From: Janthinobacterium sp. FW305-129
GTDB taxonomy: Bacteria > Pseudomonadota > Gammaproteobacteria > Burkholderiales > Burkholderiaceae_D
NCBI RefSeq assembly: GCF_020858115.1
Contig: NZ_JACYMM010000016.1
Span: 28,566-92,565 of the forward strand
DNA length: 64,000 nucleotides
Reading direction: 5' to 3'
Shown here: piece by piece, positions 46,874 to 54,766 of the stretch
How the letters are laid out: every line of letters starts with the position of its first letter
Position numbering within the stretch: the first letter of the stretch is position 1
Notes under the pieces: model-generated
Told to the model about the DNA's origin: nothing
Database searches by the model: none
The model's input: the letters and a program-made list of their open reading frames with translations, nothing else
Translations under genes and position numbers: made by a program

Positions 46874-48175
46874 TTATTTGGCGTCGTCGTTGTACATGCT
46901 GGCGTATTTCCAGCCGAAGTACAAAATGAAGGTGTAGCACAGGGCCGGCACGAGGAAGGACAGCTGCAGGTTGATATGGTCGGCCAGGAAGCCCTGGATG
47001 AACGGCACGATGGCGCCGCCGACGATGGCCATGCACAGGATGCCCGAACCTTGGCCCGTTTGCGCGCCCAGCTTGTTCAGAGCCATGCTGAAGATGGTCG
47101 GGAACATGATGGAGTTGAACAGGCCGACGGCGATCAATGCCCACATGGCCGTATGACCGCTGGAGAACACGGCGACAAGGATCAGCGCGATGACGACGGC
47201 GGCGTTGAAGGCCAGCGTCTTGCCCGGGCTGACATAGCGCATCACGGCAAAGCCGACGAAGCGGCCCAGCATGGCGCCGCCCCAGTAATAGCTGACGAAA
47301 TAGGCGGCGTCGGCGTGGCTGAGGCCCGCGATATGGCTCTCGCCCAGGAAGTTGATCAGGAAGCTGCCGATGCTCACTTCTCCGCCCACGTACAGGAAGA
47401 TGGCCAGCGCGCCCAGCACCAGGTGGCGGTGCGACCAGATCGAGACCTTGTGGCCATCCTGCGCCAGGGCGGCCGCATCGTCCGCATGCGAAATCTTCGG
47501 CAGCTTGGCCAGCGCGAACAGCACGGCCAGGATCACCAGGGTGGCGGCCAGCACCAGATACGGGCCCTGCACGGAAGCGGCTTCCTTGGCGCGGTAGGCC
47601 AGTTGCTCGGCCGCCGGCAGCAGGTCGAACTGCTGCACCGTCAGCACGGTGCCGGACAAAATCAGCATGCCGCCCAGGGCCGGTGCCACGGTGGTGCCCA
47701 GCGCATTGAAGGCCTGGGTCAGGGTCAGACGGCTCGACGCCGTCTGCGGGTCGCCCAGTTCCGTCACGTACGGGTTGGCCGCCACCTGCAGCACGGTGAT
47801 GCCGGCCGCCAGGATGAAGAAGGACAGCAGGAACAGCGCATAGCTGCCGGTGGACGCCGGGTAGAACATGGCGCAGCCGGCCGCCGCGATCAGCAGGCCG
47901 GCAACGACGCCGCGCTGGTAGCCGATTTTCTTGATCAGCATGCCGGCGGGCAGCGAGACGATGGCGTAGGCGCCAAAGAAGCAGAACTGCACCAGCATCG
48001 CCTGGACATAGGTCAAGGTGTAGATCGAGCGCAGATGGGGAATCAGCACATCATTGAGCGAGGTCAGCAGTCCCCACATGAAAAACAGCACCGTGACAAT
48101 GATCAGGGCGCCTGTATTGTTTTGCGTGCCGGCCTGCGCGGACTGGACGCCCTGGCCTTGCTTTACGTATTCCAT
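46874..48175 (-). CDS. FucP/GluP-type MFS sugar transporter
   Basis: A sugar:proton symporter of the FHS family, 433 residues with twelve membrane helices. Family marks are FFMWGLLTSLNDVLIPHLRS in the first helix, VLQVAANPYVTELGDPQTAS after helix 4, and FNSIMFPTIFSMALNKLG in the second half. Substrates in the family are glucose/galactose, fucose, N-acetylglucosamine or fructose; I cannot tell which. GGAG lies 6 bases before MEYVKQG. An upstream ATG in frame is inside the LacI-type operator and is rejected. HexR-type and LacI-type operator candidates upstream favour a glucose-like hexose. Confidence 0.9.
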   Translation of the reverse strand: MEYVKQGQGVQSAQAGTQNNTGALIIVTVLFFMWGLLTSLNDVLIPHLRSIYTLTYVQAMLVQFCFFGAYAIVSLPAGMLIKKIGYQRGVVAGLLIAAAGCAMFYPASTGSYALFLLSFFILAAGITVLQVAANPYVTELGDPQTASSRLTLTQAFNALGTTVAPALGGMLILSGTVLTVQQFDLLPAAEQLAYRAKEAASVQGPYLVLAATLVILAVLFALAKLPKISHADDAAALAQDGHKVSIWSHRHLVLGALAIFLYVGGEVSIGSFLINFLGESHIAGLSHADAAYFVSYYWGGAMLGRFVGFAVMRYVSPGKTLAFNAAVVIALILVAVFSSGHTAMWALIAVGLFNSIMFPTIFSMALNKLGAQTGQGSGILCMAIVGGAIVPFIQGFLADHINLQLSFLVPALCYTFILYFGWKYASMYNDDAK

Positions 48176-48215
48176 ACCTTCTCCATTTTTCAATTCCAAG
48201 TTGATCTTGCCAGGC

Positions 48216-48231
48216 ATGGAAACGTTTCCAT
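48216..48231. promoter_or_regulatory. LacI-family operator ATGGAAACGTTTCCAT
   Basis: A perfect 16-base palindrome with the central CpG and the AAACGTTT core typical of LacI/GalR-family operators. It sits 40-56 bases upstream of the sugar transporter start. No LacI-family gene is in the window. Confidence 0.75.
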
Positions 48232-48426
48232 CCAGGCAGCACCAGGACGCGCAAGCGCCACGCAGATATCAGCGTGGGCCATGACTGCCATCAGCGATAC
48301 GGGGGCAGGCATGGCAATCTTGCGCGCGGCAGGCGCACGGCCGACCGTTTCTCGTCAGAACGATGTCTTGTGGGCGCGGCACGCCTGCGGGCTGCGTTTG
48401 AAAACAACATCCAGGACAAAACAGTC

Positions 48427-48443
48427 TTGTAGTAAAACTACGA
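48427..48443. promoter_or_regulatory. HexR-type box
   Basis: TGTAGT-AAA-ACTACG matches the known HexR consensus TGTARTWWWAYTACA at all but the last base. HexR (RpiR family) controls glucose and central sugar genes in proteobacteria and responds to KDPG. It lies about 250 bases before the transporter start and just downstream of a possible -10 on the minus strand. Confidence 0.6.
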
Positions 48444-48554
48444 TACTGCGCCGGCATTATGCCTTAAAGCCCCGTATTGCGCAGCTTTCCCGCCAGTTAT
48501 CTCAAAAATGAATAGCTGACATTTGAAATCAAAAGTAGCCTTATAACTTGGAAT

Positions 48555-48563
48555 TGGTATACT
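48555..48563 (+). promoter_or_regulatory. Extended -10 promoter of the DUF3563 gene
   Basis: TGGTATACT is an extended -10 element (TGN plus TATACT), 48 bases before the start codon. No good -35 is needed or visible. Confidence 0.5.
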
Positions 48564-48610
48564 TGTGTTGCAGTGCAGCACAACGCGGCACGCCACACAA
48601 GGAGTCTGCC

Positions 48611-48844
48611 ATGTCTACCGCATTTACCTACCACACCACGCAAAGCAGCAATATCGTCGCCACCCTGGTGCACGCCGCCAAACGTCTTGGCGCCTGGCTG
48701 AACCAAAGCAGCGACCGCCGCGAACGCGCTTACGAAGAAGCCTATCTGGCCGAATCGACCGACCGTTACGATCTGGAATACCGCATGCGCGAACTGGCCC
48801 GTGCCAACCCGCAGCCAAGCTGGATGAGCGGCCTGAGCCGTTAA
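48611..48844 (+). CDS. DUF3563 family small protein
   Basis: A 77-residue protein. The conserved C-terminal half RAYEEAYLAESTDRYDLEYRMRELA is the DUF3563 signature, common in Burkholderiales and of unknown function. The N-terminal half contains an amphipathic helix (VATLVHAAKRLGAWLNQ). AAGGAG lies 7 bases before the ATG, a very good ribosome site, so high expression is likely. It has its own extended -10 promoter. Confidence 0.85.
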   Translation: MSTAFTYHTTQSSNIVATLVHAAKRLGAWLNQSSDRRERAYEEAYLAESTDRYDLEYRMRELARANPQPSWMSGLSR

Positions 48845-48887
48845 TGTTGAGCAAGAAGTAAGCAGCGCCAGCAAGACCATCGCCAGC

Positions 48888-49042
48888 CCCATCCTGCTCG
48901 CCCCGCGCTTGAGCACAGGATGGGTAAGCGGCAGCAGGCGGCCGCCCGGCATGACGCCGGGAAGCGCCACGATGCTGCAGTGCATCAGGTCATTTTCATG
49001 ACCCTCTGCACGTTTTACTATCAATTCATCTAGTTTTACTAC
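48888..49042. other. Hairpin-rich convergent intergenic region
   Basis: Between the DUF3563 and lctP 3' ends there are three inverted repeats: CCCATCCTG/CAGGATGGG (48888-48924), CCCGGC/GCCGGG (48945-48961) and GTCAT/ATGAC (48989-49002). Two copies of GTTTTACTA follow, 21 bases apart (49012 and 49033), the second being a weaker HexR-like site. The first hairpin could end the DUF3563 transcript. The region could also encode a small RNA on the minus strand, but no clear promoter-terminator pair is visible. Confidence 0.4.
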
Positions 49043-49059
49043 GTACTTCTACGGACCGC

Positions 49060-50766
49060 TCAATGCGGAATCATGCCGGTGAACACGTACGCCTGCAGCA
49101 TGGTGATGATGCCGATGATGACGGCAAACAACAGGCTGTGCTTCAAGGTGAAGCGGAACAAGTCCGATTCCTTGCCAACCAGGCCCGTTGCCGCGCAGGC
49201 GACGGCGATCGACTGGGGCGAGATCATCTTCGCCGTCACGCCGCCCGTCGTATTGGCCGCCACCATCAAGGTGTCGGACACGCCGATCTGGTGCGCCGTG
49301 GTGTTTTGCAGTGAACAGAACAGGGCATTCGACGAGGTGTCGGACCCCGTCAGGAAGACACCCAGCCAGCCCAGGAATGGCGAGAAGAACGGGAAGGCGG
49401 CGCCGCTGCCGGCCAGCAGCAGGGCCAGGGTGGACGACATGCCCGAGTAATTGGCAACAAAGGCAAACGCCAGCACCAGGCCGATCGACAGCACGGGACG
49501 GCGCAATTCCACCACGGTTTCCACGAAGGCCTTCACGCCATCGCGCGGCTTCATGCGCAGCATCAGCATCGACAGCACGGCCGTCAGCAAGATCGCCGTG
49601 CCCACGGCCGACAGCAGATCGAGCTTGAACACGGCGTCATACGCCTTCGGCTCCGCCACGATGGGCATCGTCTTCATCACCAGCTTATCGAGATAGGGCA
49701 CGTGGATCTTGATGACCAGGCCAGACAAGGCGCCGCCGGCGGCAAACAGGGCCTTGAAGCCGGGCAGGCTCCATACGGTGACGATGGCCGTCAGCAGGCC
49801 GAACGGCGCCCAGGCGCGCATGGTCTGCGCCGTCGTGTAGGGCGAAGCGGCGCGGTTGCCGCCGCCGCGCAGGTCCGCAGCACCGCCCGCGCCGCCAAAA
49901 CCGGACAGCGCAGCCGTGCCGCCGCCGACGGCATGGGCCACTTTCGCATTCTTCGGCTGCCACACTTTCAGGAACAGGGTCAGCGACACCAGGCTGACGA
50001 GGGCCGAGGTGATGTCCGGCAGTTCAGGGCCGATATGGTTCGAAGTGAAATACTGGGTGACGGCAAAGCTCAAACCCGTCACCAGCGCGGCCGGCCACAC
50101 TTCGCGCACGCCGCGGAAACCATCCATCATGAAGACCAGCCAGAACGGCACCAGCAGCGACAGCAGCGGCAGCTGGCGGCCCGCCATCGCGCCGATCAGG
50201 AAGGGGTCGATGCCCGTCACCTGGCCCGCCACGATGATGGGAATGCCCATGGCGCCAAAGGCCACGGGGGCCGTATTGGCGATCAGGCACAGGCCCGCCG
50301 CGTACAGCGGGTTGAAGCCCAGGCCCACCAGCAGCGCCGACGTGATCGCCACGGGCGCGCCGAAACCGGCCGCCCCTTCCAGGAAGGCGCCGAAAGCAAA
50401 GCCGATCAAGAGCACCTGCAGGCGCTGGTCGTCCGTCACCGACAAGACGGAGGCGCGGATGATCTCGATCTGCCCCGTCTTGACGACGATTTTATACAGG
50501 AAGACGGCCGTGACGATGATCCACGCGATGGGCCACAAACCGTACGCAAAACCGTAGCCGGCCGCCGCGAGCGCCTGCGGCACGGGCATGCCGTAGGCGA
50601 AAATCGCCACGGCCAGCGCCAGCGCCAGGGTGACGGCGGCCGCCACGTGCCCCTTGATGCGCAGCGCCGCCAGGGCGATGAAGAAGAAAATGATGGGCAC
50701 GGCTGCCGCCAGCGACGACAGCCACAGGCTGCCGAGCGGTGTATAAAGTTGGGTCCAGGTTTGCAT
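49060..50766 (-). CDS. lctP: L-lactate permease
   Basis: A lactate/glycolate:proton symporter of the LctP family, 568 residues with about fourteen membrane helices. Family segments are FGAFLEGAAGFGAPVAITSALL, LIANTAPVAFGAMGIPIIVAG and, near the C-terminus, TGSDTSSNALFCSLQ with ANTTGGVTAKMISPQSIAVA. GGAGGAG lies 8 bases before the ATG. It is the last gene of the lactate operon, 93 bases after lutB. Confidence 0.96.
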   Translation of the reverse strand: MQTWTQLYTPLGSLWLSSLAAAVPIIFFFIALAALRIKGHVAAAVTLALALAVAIFAYGMPVPQALAAAGYGFAYGLWPIAWIIVTAVFLYKIVVKTGQIEIIRASVLSVTDDQRLQVLLIGFAFGAFLEGAAGFGAPVAITSALLVGLGFNPLYAAGLCLIANTAPVAFGAMGIPIIVAGQVTGIDPFLIGAMAGRQLPLLSLLVPFWLVFMMDGFRGVREVWPAALVTGLSFAVTQYFTSNHIGPELPDITSALVSLVSLTLFLKVWQPKNAKVAHAVGGGTAALSGFGGAGGAADLRGGGNRAASPYTTAQTMRAWAPFGLLTAIVTVWSLPGFKALFAAGGALSGLVIKIHVPYLDKLVMKTMPIVAEPKAYDAVFKLDLLSAVGTAILLTAVLSMLMLRMKPRDGVKAFVETVVELRRPVLSIGLVLAFAFVANYSGMSSTLALLLAGSGAAFPFFSPFLGWLGVFLTGSDTSSNALFCSLQNTTAHQIGVSDTLMVAANTTGGVTAKMISPQSIAVACAATGLVGKESDLFRFTLKHSLLFAVIIGIITMLQAYVFTGMIPH

Positions 50767-50859
50767 GTCGGGTCTCCTCCGGTGGATGCGGGTTGAGTGA
50801 AAAAACGGCTTTTGATGTAATTGTGTGCAGCGTGTTTTTTGCGGTGTGGCGGGGCGTCG

Positions 50860-52305
50860 CTATTCTTCCTGCCCCCGTGCGTTGAGCAGGTCGGCCAGGC
50901 TGCGCGGCGCCGGTTGTAAAGGCTTGCGGTGCTGCGTCCAGCCCAGCTGCGCGCGCGGCGTCAGCATCCGCAGCCGTGTGGCGGCCCAGCGGAACAGGCG
51001 GTAGCTGGCGGGGCGCGCGAAGGCGCCGCTCCAGAAACGCCAGATCAGGCTTTCGCCGCGGCTGAACTTGGCCCCCTGGCCGCGCAGCGGATGCGCCACC
51101 TGTTCATCCGGATTGCGGTTCGCCTCCGTGCGCAGGCGCACCAGCAGCTGCGGAATCGGGATGCGCACGGGGCACACCTCGCCGCAGGCGCCGCACAGGC
51201 TCGACGCGGTGGCCAGGTCGGCCGTCGCGTCCAGCCCCAGCAAGTGGGGCGAGATGATCTTGCCGATCGGCCCCGGATACGTGGTGCCATAGGCGTGGCC
51301 GCCGATGCGCGTATAGACGGGGCAGTGGTTCATGCAGGCGCCGCAGCGTATGCATTGCAGGGTGGCGCGCAGCTGCTCGTCGGCGTAAGCCTGGCTGCGG
51401 CCGTTATCGAGCAAGACCAGGTGCACTTCGCGCGGCCCATCGAGCTCGCCGGCGCGGCGCGGGCCGGAAATCAGGTTGAAATACGTGGTGATGGCCTGTC
51501 CGGTGGCAGAACGCGTCAGCAGGCTGGCCAGCGGCACGATGTGTTCCAGCTTGGCGACCACCTTTTCCATGCCCATGATGGCGATGTGCACCTCCGGCAC
51601 GGACGTCGTCAGGCGGCCATTGCCCTCGTTTTCCACCAGCCACAGGGTGCCCGTGTCGGCCGCCGCGAAGTTCACGCCCGACAGGCCGATGTCGGCCTCG
51701 ACGAAAGCCTGGCGCAGGGCACGCCGGCCCGTCTGGATCAGGCTGTCGACGTCTTCCGTGTAGGGCGCGTCGGGAATGTGCTCGGCGAACAGGCCGGCGA
51801 TGTCGGCCTTGGTCTTGTGAATCGCCGGCATGACGATGTGCGACGGCTTTTCGCCGGCCAGCTGGACGATGTACTCGCCCATGTCCGACTCCAGGCACGT
51901 CATGCCGCGCCCTTCCAGGTAGTGATTGAGCTCGATTTCCTCGCTGGCCATCGACTTGCCCTTGATGAAGCGCGTCGCCTGGGCCTTTTGCGCGATGGCG
52001 TGGATGATGGCGTTGGCCTGCTCGCCATCCTCGGCCCAGTGCACCTGCACCCCGGCCGCCGTCAGCTTGTCTTCCAGCTGCACCAGCAGGTCGGGCAGGC
52101 GCGCCAGCGCGTGCTGGCGCACGGCTTCGCCGATGTCGCGCAGGCGTTCCAGCTCGTCGCCGTCGGGGAATTGCGCCGTGCGCTTGTCCTGCAAAAAATC
52201 CATGGCGCCGCGAAAGCTCTGGCGCAGTTTCGGGTCGTCGAGCGCGGCGCGGGCGCGCGCGTGAAAGTCTGCAGGTTTGACAAATTGCAAGGGCTTGGCG
52301 TTCAT
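50860..52305 (-). CDS. lutB: Lactate utilisation iron-sulfur protein LutB
   Basis: A 481-residue subunit of the LutABC L-lactate oxidase system (LldF). The N-terminal LUD domain (about 60-300) is followed by two [4Fe-4S] motifs, CIRCGACMNHCPVY and CGACGEVCPVRIPI. AAGGAGG lies 6 bases before MNAKPLQF, and that ATG overlaps the lutC stop (ATGA), so translation is coupled. A frame open far upstream is the shadow of lutC. Confidence 0.95.
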   Translation of the reverse strand: MNAKPLQFVKPADFHARARAALDDPKLRQSFRGAMDFLQDKRTAQFPDGDELERLRDIGEAVRQHALARLPDLLVQLEDKLTAAGVQVHWAEDGEQANAIIHAIAQKAQATRFIKGKSMASEEIELNHYLEGRGMTCLESDMGEYIVQLAGEKPSHIVMPAIHKTKADIAGLFAEHIPDAPYTEDVDSLIQTGRRALRQAFVEADIGLSGVNFAAADTGTLWLVENEGNGRLTTSVPEVHIAIMGMEKVVAKLEHIVPLASLLTRSATGQAITTYFNLISGPRRAGELDGPREVHLVLLDNGRSQAYADEQLRATLQCIRCGACMNHCPVYTRIGGHAYGTTYPGPIGKIISPHLLGLDATADLATASSLCGACGEVCPVRIPIPQLLVRLRTEANRNPDEQVAHPLRGQGAKFSRGESLIWRFWSGAFARPASYRLFRWAATRLRMLTPRAQLGWTQHRKPLQPAPRSLADLLNARGQEE

Positions 52306-53018
52306 GGCTGGCCTCCTTCGTGGGCTGACAGGTCGTCGATGATCAATACCCACAGCCAGCGCGGGCCGTGCGCGCCATACGCGAGCGTTTGCTGGATGTC
52401 CGACGTTTTCGAGGGGCCCGACACCAGCACCAGGTTGGACGGCATGCCGTCCGACCAGCGCTCGGCGCGCGCCGCCGCGTGCAAGTCCACGTGCAGGCTG
52501 CTCGCATACACGAGGCAGATGTGCAGGGGCGGCGCCAGGGACACCGTGCGCGGCGCGGCCGCGTCGGGCGCGATGACCAGCGTGCCCGTGGTGGCGATGC
52601 CGGAACGGGCGACGGTAAACCCGGCGTCGACCGTGTCGAACAATTCGCCCTTCCACTGCGCCAGCGGACGCTCAAAAGACAGCGCTGCCACGCCCTGCGG
52701 CAAGGCGGCGCGCAAGGCCTGTCCTTCGGCGCTGCCGGCATCGAGCAGCAAACGGCGCACGCCGTGTTCACCGAGGCGCTGCGCCAGCAGGGCCGGCCAG
52801 GCGTCCACGCTCACGCAGTCGACCTGCGCGTGCGCAGCGCGCAAGGCTGCCTGTATGGCGCTTATCCTGTGCCGTGCCGGCAGCGGCGCGGCAGCGCGAC
52901 GGGCCTGGTAGTGATTGTCGATGGCGGTATCGATGGTATCCACCGCTTCGGGCGCGGAGGGTGCGGCGGCGCGCAGCCGGCCCAGCATGCGTTCGCGGGC
53001 AGTCAATGCCGTACTCAT
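52302..53018 (-). CDS. lutC: Lactate utilisation protein LutC
   Basis: A 238-residue LUD-domain protein (LldG), partner of LutA and LutB. The domain core is GFTVARSGIATTGTLVIAPD and ICLVYASSLHVDLHAA, then the C-terminal NLVLVSGPSKTSDIQQTLAYGAHGP, the family hallmark. GGGAGG lies 6 bases before the ATG. Start and stop both overlap neighbours by ATGA, giving a tightly coupled lutA-lutC-lutB order; other genomes often have A-B-C. Confidence 0.94.
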   Translation of the reverse strand: MSTALTARERMLGRLRAAAPSAPEAVDTIDTAIDNHYQARRAAAPLPARHRISAIQAALRAAHAQVDCVSVDAWPALLAQRLGEHGVRRLLLDAGSAEGQALRAALPQGVAALSFERPLAQWKGELFDTVDAGFTVARSGIATTGTLVIAPDAAAPRTVSLAPPLHICLVYASSLHVDLHAAARAERWSDGMPSNLVLVSGPSKTSDIQQTLAYGAHGPRWLWVLIIDDLSAHEGGQP

Positions 53019-53806
53019 GCCGCACCTCCCGTGCGGCGCCACAAAAAGCTGGCCAGGTGCTCGACGGGCAGCGGCGCGCCCTGGTGCTGCGCGGCGTGGC
53101 CGATGTTGAGCAGGCAGCCGCAGTCGGCCGAGACGAGCCGGTCGCAGTCCGTGGCGCAGGCCGAGGCGATCTTGTCGCTGACCATGGCGCCGGAAATGTC
53201 CGGATGTTTTAGTGAAAACGTGCCGCCGAAGCCGCAACATTCCGATTCGCGCTGGTGTTCGATGCGCGTCACACCGGGCAAGGCGTCGAGCAGGGCCACG
53301 CCGTGGGTGCGCGTGCCCATTTCGCGGCGCGCGCCGCACGAGGTGTGCAGCACCACGTTTTCATCGGCCTGCCCGGCGCCAGAAAGGCTGGCCAGGTCGA
53401 GTTTGAGCACGCAGACGAGAAATTCGCTCAGTTCATACACGCGTCCGGCCAGTTCTTGCGCCTTGGGGCCGGCCACGGGGTCGTCCTGGAACAGTTGCGG
53501 CCAGTGGTGGCGCATCATGCCGGCACAGGAACCGGACGGCACGATCACGGGCCACGGCTGCGCAAACAGGTCGAGCTGGGCGCGCGCCACGGCACGCGCC
53601 TGCTCCGGGTTGCCGCTGCTGTAGGCAGGCTGGCCGCAGCAGCTCTGGCCGCGCGGATAGTGCACCAGCAAGCCTTCGCGCTCCAGCAGGCGCACCGCGT
53701 CGAGCCCCGCCTGCGGCACGAACAGGTCGACCAGGCAGGTGGCGAACAGGTACACCTGGAGCGGTGCGGGCGGGTAAAGGCGTGGCTGGCGCGGGTCTGG
53801 CTGCAT
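53015..53806 (-). CDS. lutA: Lactate utilisation protein LutA
   Basis: A 263-residue protein with two CCG (cysteine-rich) domains (LldE), which bind iron-sulfur or haem-like cofactors in related heterodisulfide reductases. The first CCG motif is GQSCCGQPAYSSG and the second is ESECCGFGGTFSLKHP; further Cys are in VPSGSCAGMMRHHWP and LHTSCGARREMG. It is the first gene of the operon and is divergent from the LldR-type regulator. The ribosome site (GGGGAG) is about 10 bases away. Confidence 0.94.
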   Translation of the reverse strand: MQPDPRQPRLYPPAPLQVYLFATCLVDLFVPQAGLDAVRLLEREGLLVHYPRGQSCCGQPAYSSGNPEQARAVARAQLDLFAQPWPVIVPSGSCAGMMRHHWPQLFQDDPVAGPKAQELAGRVYELSEFLVCVLKLDLASLSGAGQADENVVLHTSCGARREMGTRTHGVALLDALPGVTRIEHQRESECCGFGGTFSLKHPDISGAMVSDKIASACATDCDRLVSADCGCLLNIGHAAQHQGAPLPVEHLASFLWRRTGGAA

Positions 53807-53868
53807 GAGTGTGTCTCCCCGGCGCTCTGTGTGTTGCTGCGGCGCCGCTGTGTGTTGTTAAGAATGAC

Positions 53869-53927
53869 TGGTTCACGCATAATTCCAGCTTCCGAGAACC
53901 ACTTCAAATTGCTCGGACCACTTTAAA
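53869..53927. promoter_or_regulatory. LldR-type half-sites in the lutA-regulator intergenic region
   Basis: TGGTTC (53869-53874) and GAACCA (53896-53901) form an inverted repeat. ACCACTTCAAA (53898-53908) and ACCACTTTAAA (53917-53927) are direct repeats 19 bases apart. AATTGCTCGGACCACTT (53907-53923) agrees with the LldR operator AATTGGCCCTACCAATT at 12 of 17 positions. The TGGT/ACCA cores are those used by FadR-subfamily GntR proteins. Confidence 0.5.
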
Positions 53928-53946
53928 ACAACACCGGAAGACAGCG

Positions 53947-54657
53947 ATGGCGACAGGCATGCAGACGCGGGGCAGGGTCGAGATGGTGATGCGCAGGCTG
54001 GAAACCGCCCTGCTGGACGGCAGCTTGCCGGCGGGCGCGCAATTGCCGGCCGAACGCCTGCTGGCGCAGCAATATGCGGTCTCGCGCAATACCGTGCGCG
54101 AAGCGGTGCAGCGGCTGGCGGCACGGGGCCTGGTGCGCAGCCGGCGCGGCGCCGGCGTCTTCGTGACGGATCAATTGCGCACCGGCATGGCGTCGCCGTG
54201 GAGCCAGCTGGTGGCCGACCACCCCGCCCTGCGCGACGACATCCTGGAGTTTCGCCGCGTGCTGGAAGGGGCGACGGCCTATTTTGCGGCGCAACGGGCC
54301 AGCGGCGGCGAGCGCGCGCAGATCATGGCCCTGCTGGCCGAGCTGGAACAGGCACGCGCCAGCGACGACAAGCACGGCGAGGCGCAAGCCGACGCGCGGC
54401 TGCATGAAGTCATCGCGCAAGCGTCGCACAACACCATGTTCTTGCACTTGCACACCAGCATCATCGGCATGCTGCGCGAACACATCACCATCAATGGCAC
54501 GGGCTTGCGCCAGCAGGACGAGGCCACCTCGCTGCAGCTGCTGTCGCAGCACCGCACGCTGTGCGAGGCCATCTGCTCCAGCCAGCCCGAGGAAGCGCGC
54601 ACGGCCATGCAAGGCCACATCGATTTCGTGCGCACGCGCGTCACCAGCGACGAATAA
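53947..54657 (+). CDS. lldR: GntR/FadR family regulator, LldR-like
   Basis: A 236-residue regulator. The winged helix (about 8-75) has LDGSLPAGAQLPAERLLAQQ and the recognition helix VSRNTVREAVQRLAARGLV. The FCD effector domain (about 95-225) follows, with metal-type residues in EFRRVLEGATAYFAAQR (Asp/Glu region) and HxxxH-type segments (LHEVIAQASHNTM, SQHRTLCEAI). It is divergent from lutACB-lctP, so lactate is the likely effector. The start MATGMQTRG has GGAAG 6 bases upstream; 46 open codons further upstream overlap the operator region and are not coding. Confidence 0.9.
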   Translation: MATGMQTRGRVEMVMRRLETALLDGSLPAGAQLPAERLLAQQYAVSRNTVREAVQRLAARGLVRSRRGAGVFVTDQLRTGMASPWSQLVADHPALRDDILEFRRVLEGATAYFAAQRASGGERAQIMALLAELEQARASDDKHGEAQADARLHEVIAQASHNTMFLHLHTSIIGMLREHITINGTGLRQQDEATSLQLLSQHRTLCEAICSSQPEEARTAMQGHIDFVRTRVTSDE

Positions 54658-54662
54658 GGTCC

Positions 54663-54677
54663 ACTGGTAGGACCAAT
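54663..54677. promoter_or_regulatory. FadR/PdhR-type palindrome before the diguanylate cyclase gene
   Basis: ACTGGTAGGACCAAT differs at one base from the PdhR-type consensus ATTGGT-N3-ACCAAT and contains a perfect TGGT-N3-ACCA. It lies 6 bases after the regulator's stop and about 90 bases before the diguanylate cyclase start, so the regulator may also control that gene. Confidence 0.5.
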
Positions 54678-54766
54678 CCAACAGGCAGCATGGCGGCGCG
54701 ATGCGTCGCGGCTTGTCGCAGGGCCGGGCAAGAATGGGGTCCCGATTCGCTATCCGACAGGTTTCC

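Larger units (their letters stand above)
48176..48610. other. 435-base regulatory region between the sugar transporter and DUF3563 genes
   Basis: No gene is visible on either strand. It contains, from left to right, a LacI-type operator (48216-48231), a HexR-type box (48427-48443) with a CATAAT -10-like element on the minus strand at about 48457-48462, and an extended -10 promoter for the DUF3563 gene (48555-48563). The middle (48232-48420) shows nothing I can name. Confidence 0.5.

Noticed and set aside
48215..48217. Upstream ATG for the sugar transporter (MPGKINLELKNGEG)
   Set aside because: It lies within the LacI-type palindrome, and the next ATG has a proper Shine-Dalgarno sequence and matches family length.
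48497..49024. A 175-codon minus-strand frame with a lipoprotein-like stretch (MGLAMVLLALLTSCSTL)
   Set aside because: Most of it is antisense to the DUF3563 gene, which has an excellent ribosome site and a family match. The signal-like stretch is short and the rest has no domain character.
53809..53946. N-terminal extension of the LldR-like regulator
   Set aside because: It crosses the operator and promoter region, has no ribosome site, and the family starts about where MATGMQ is.
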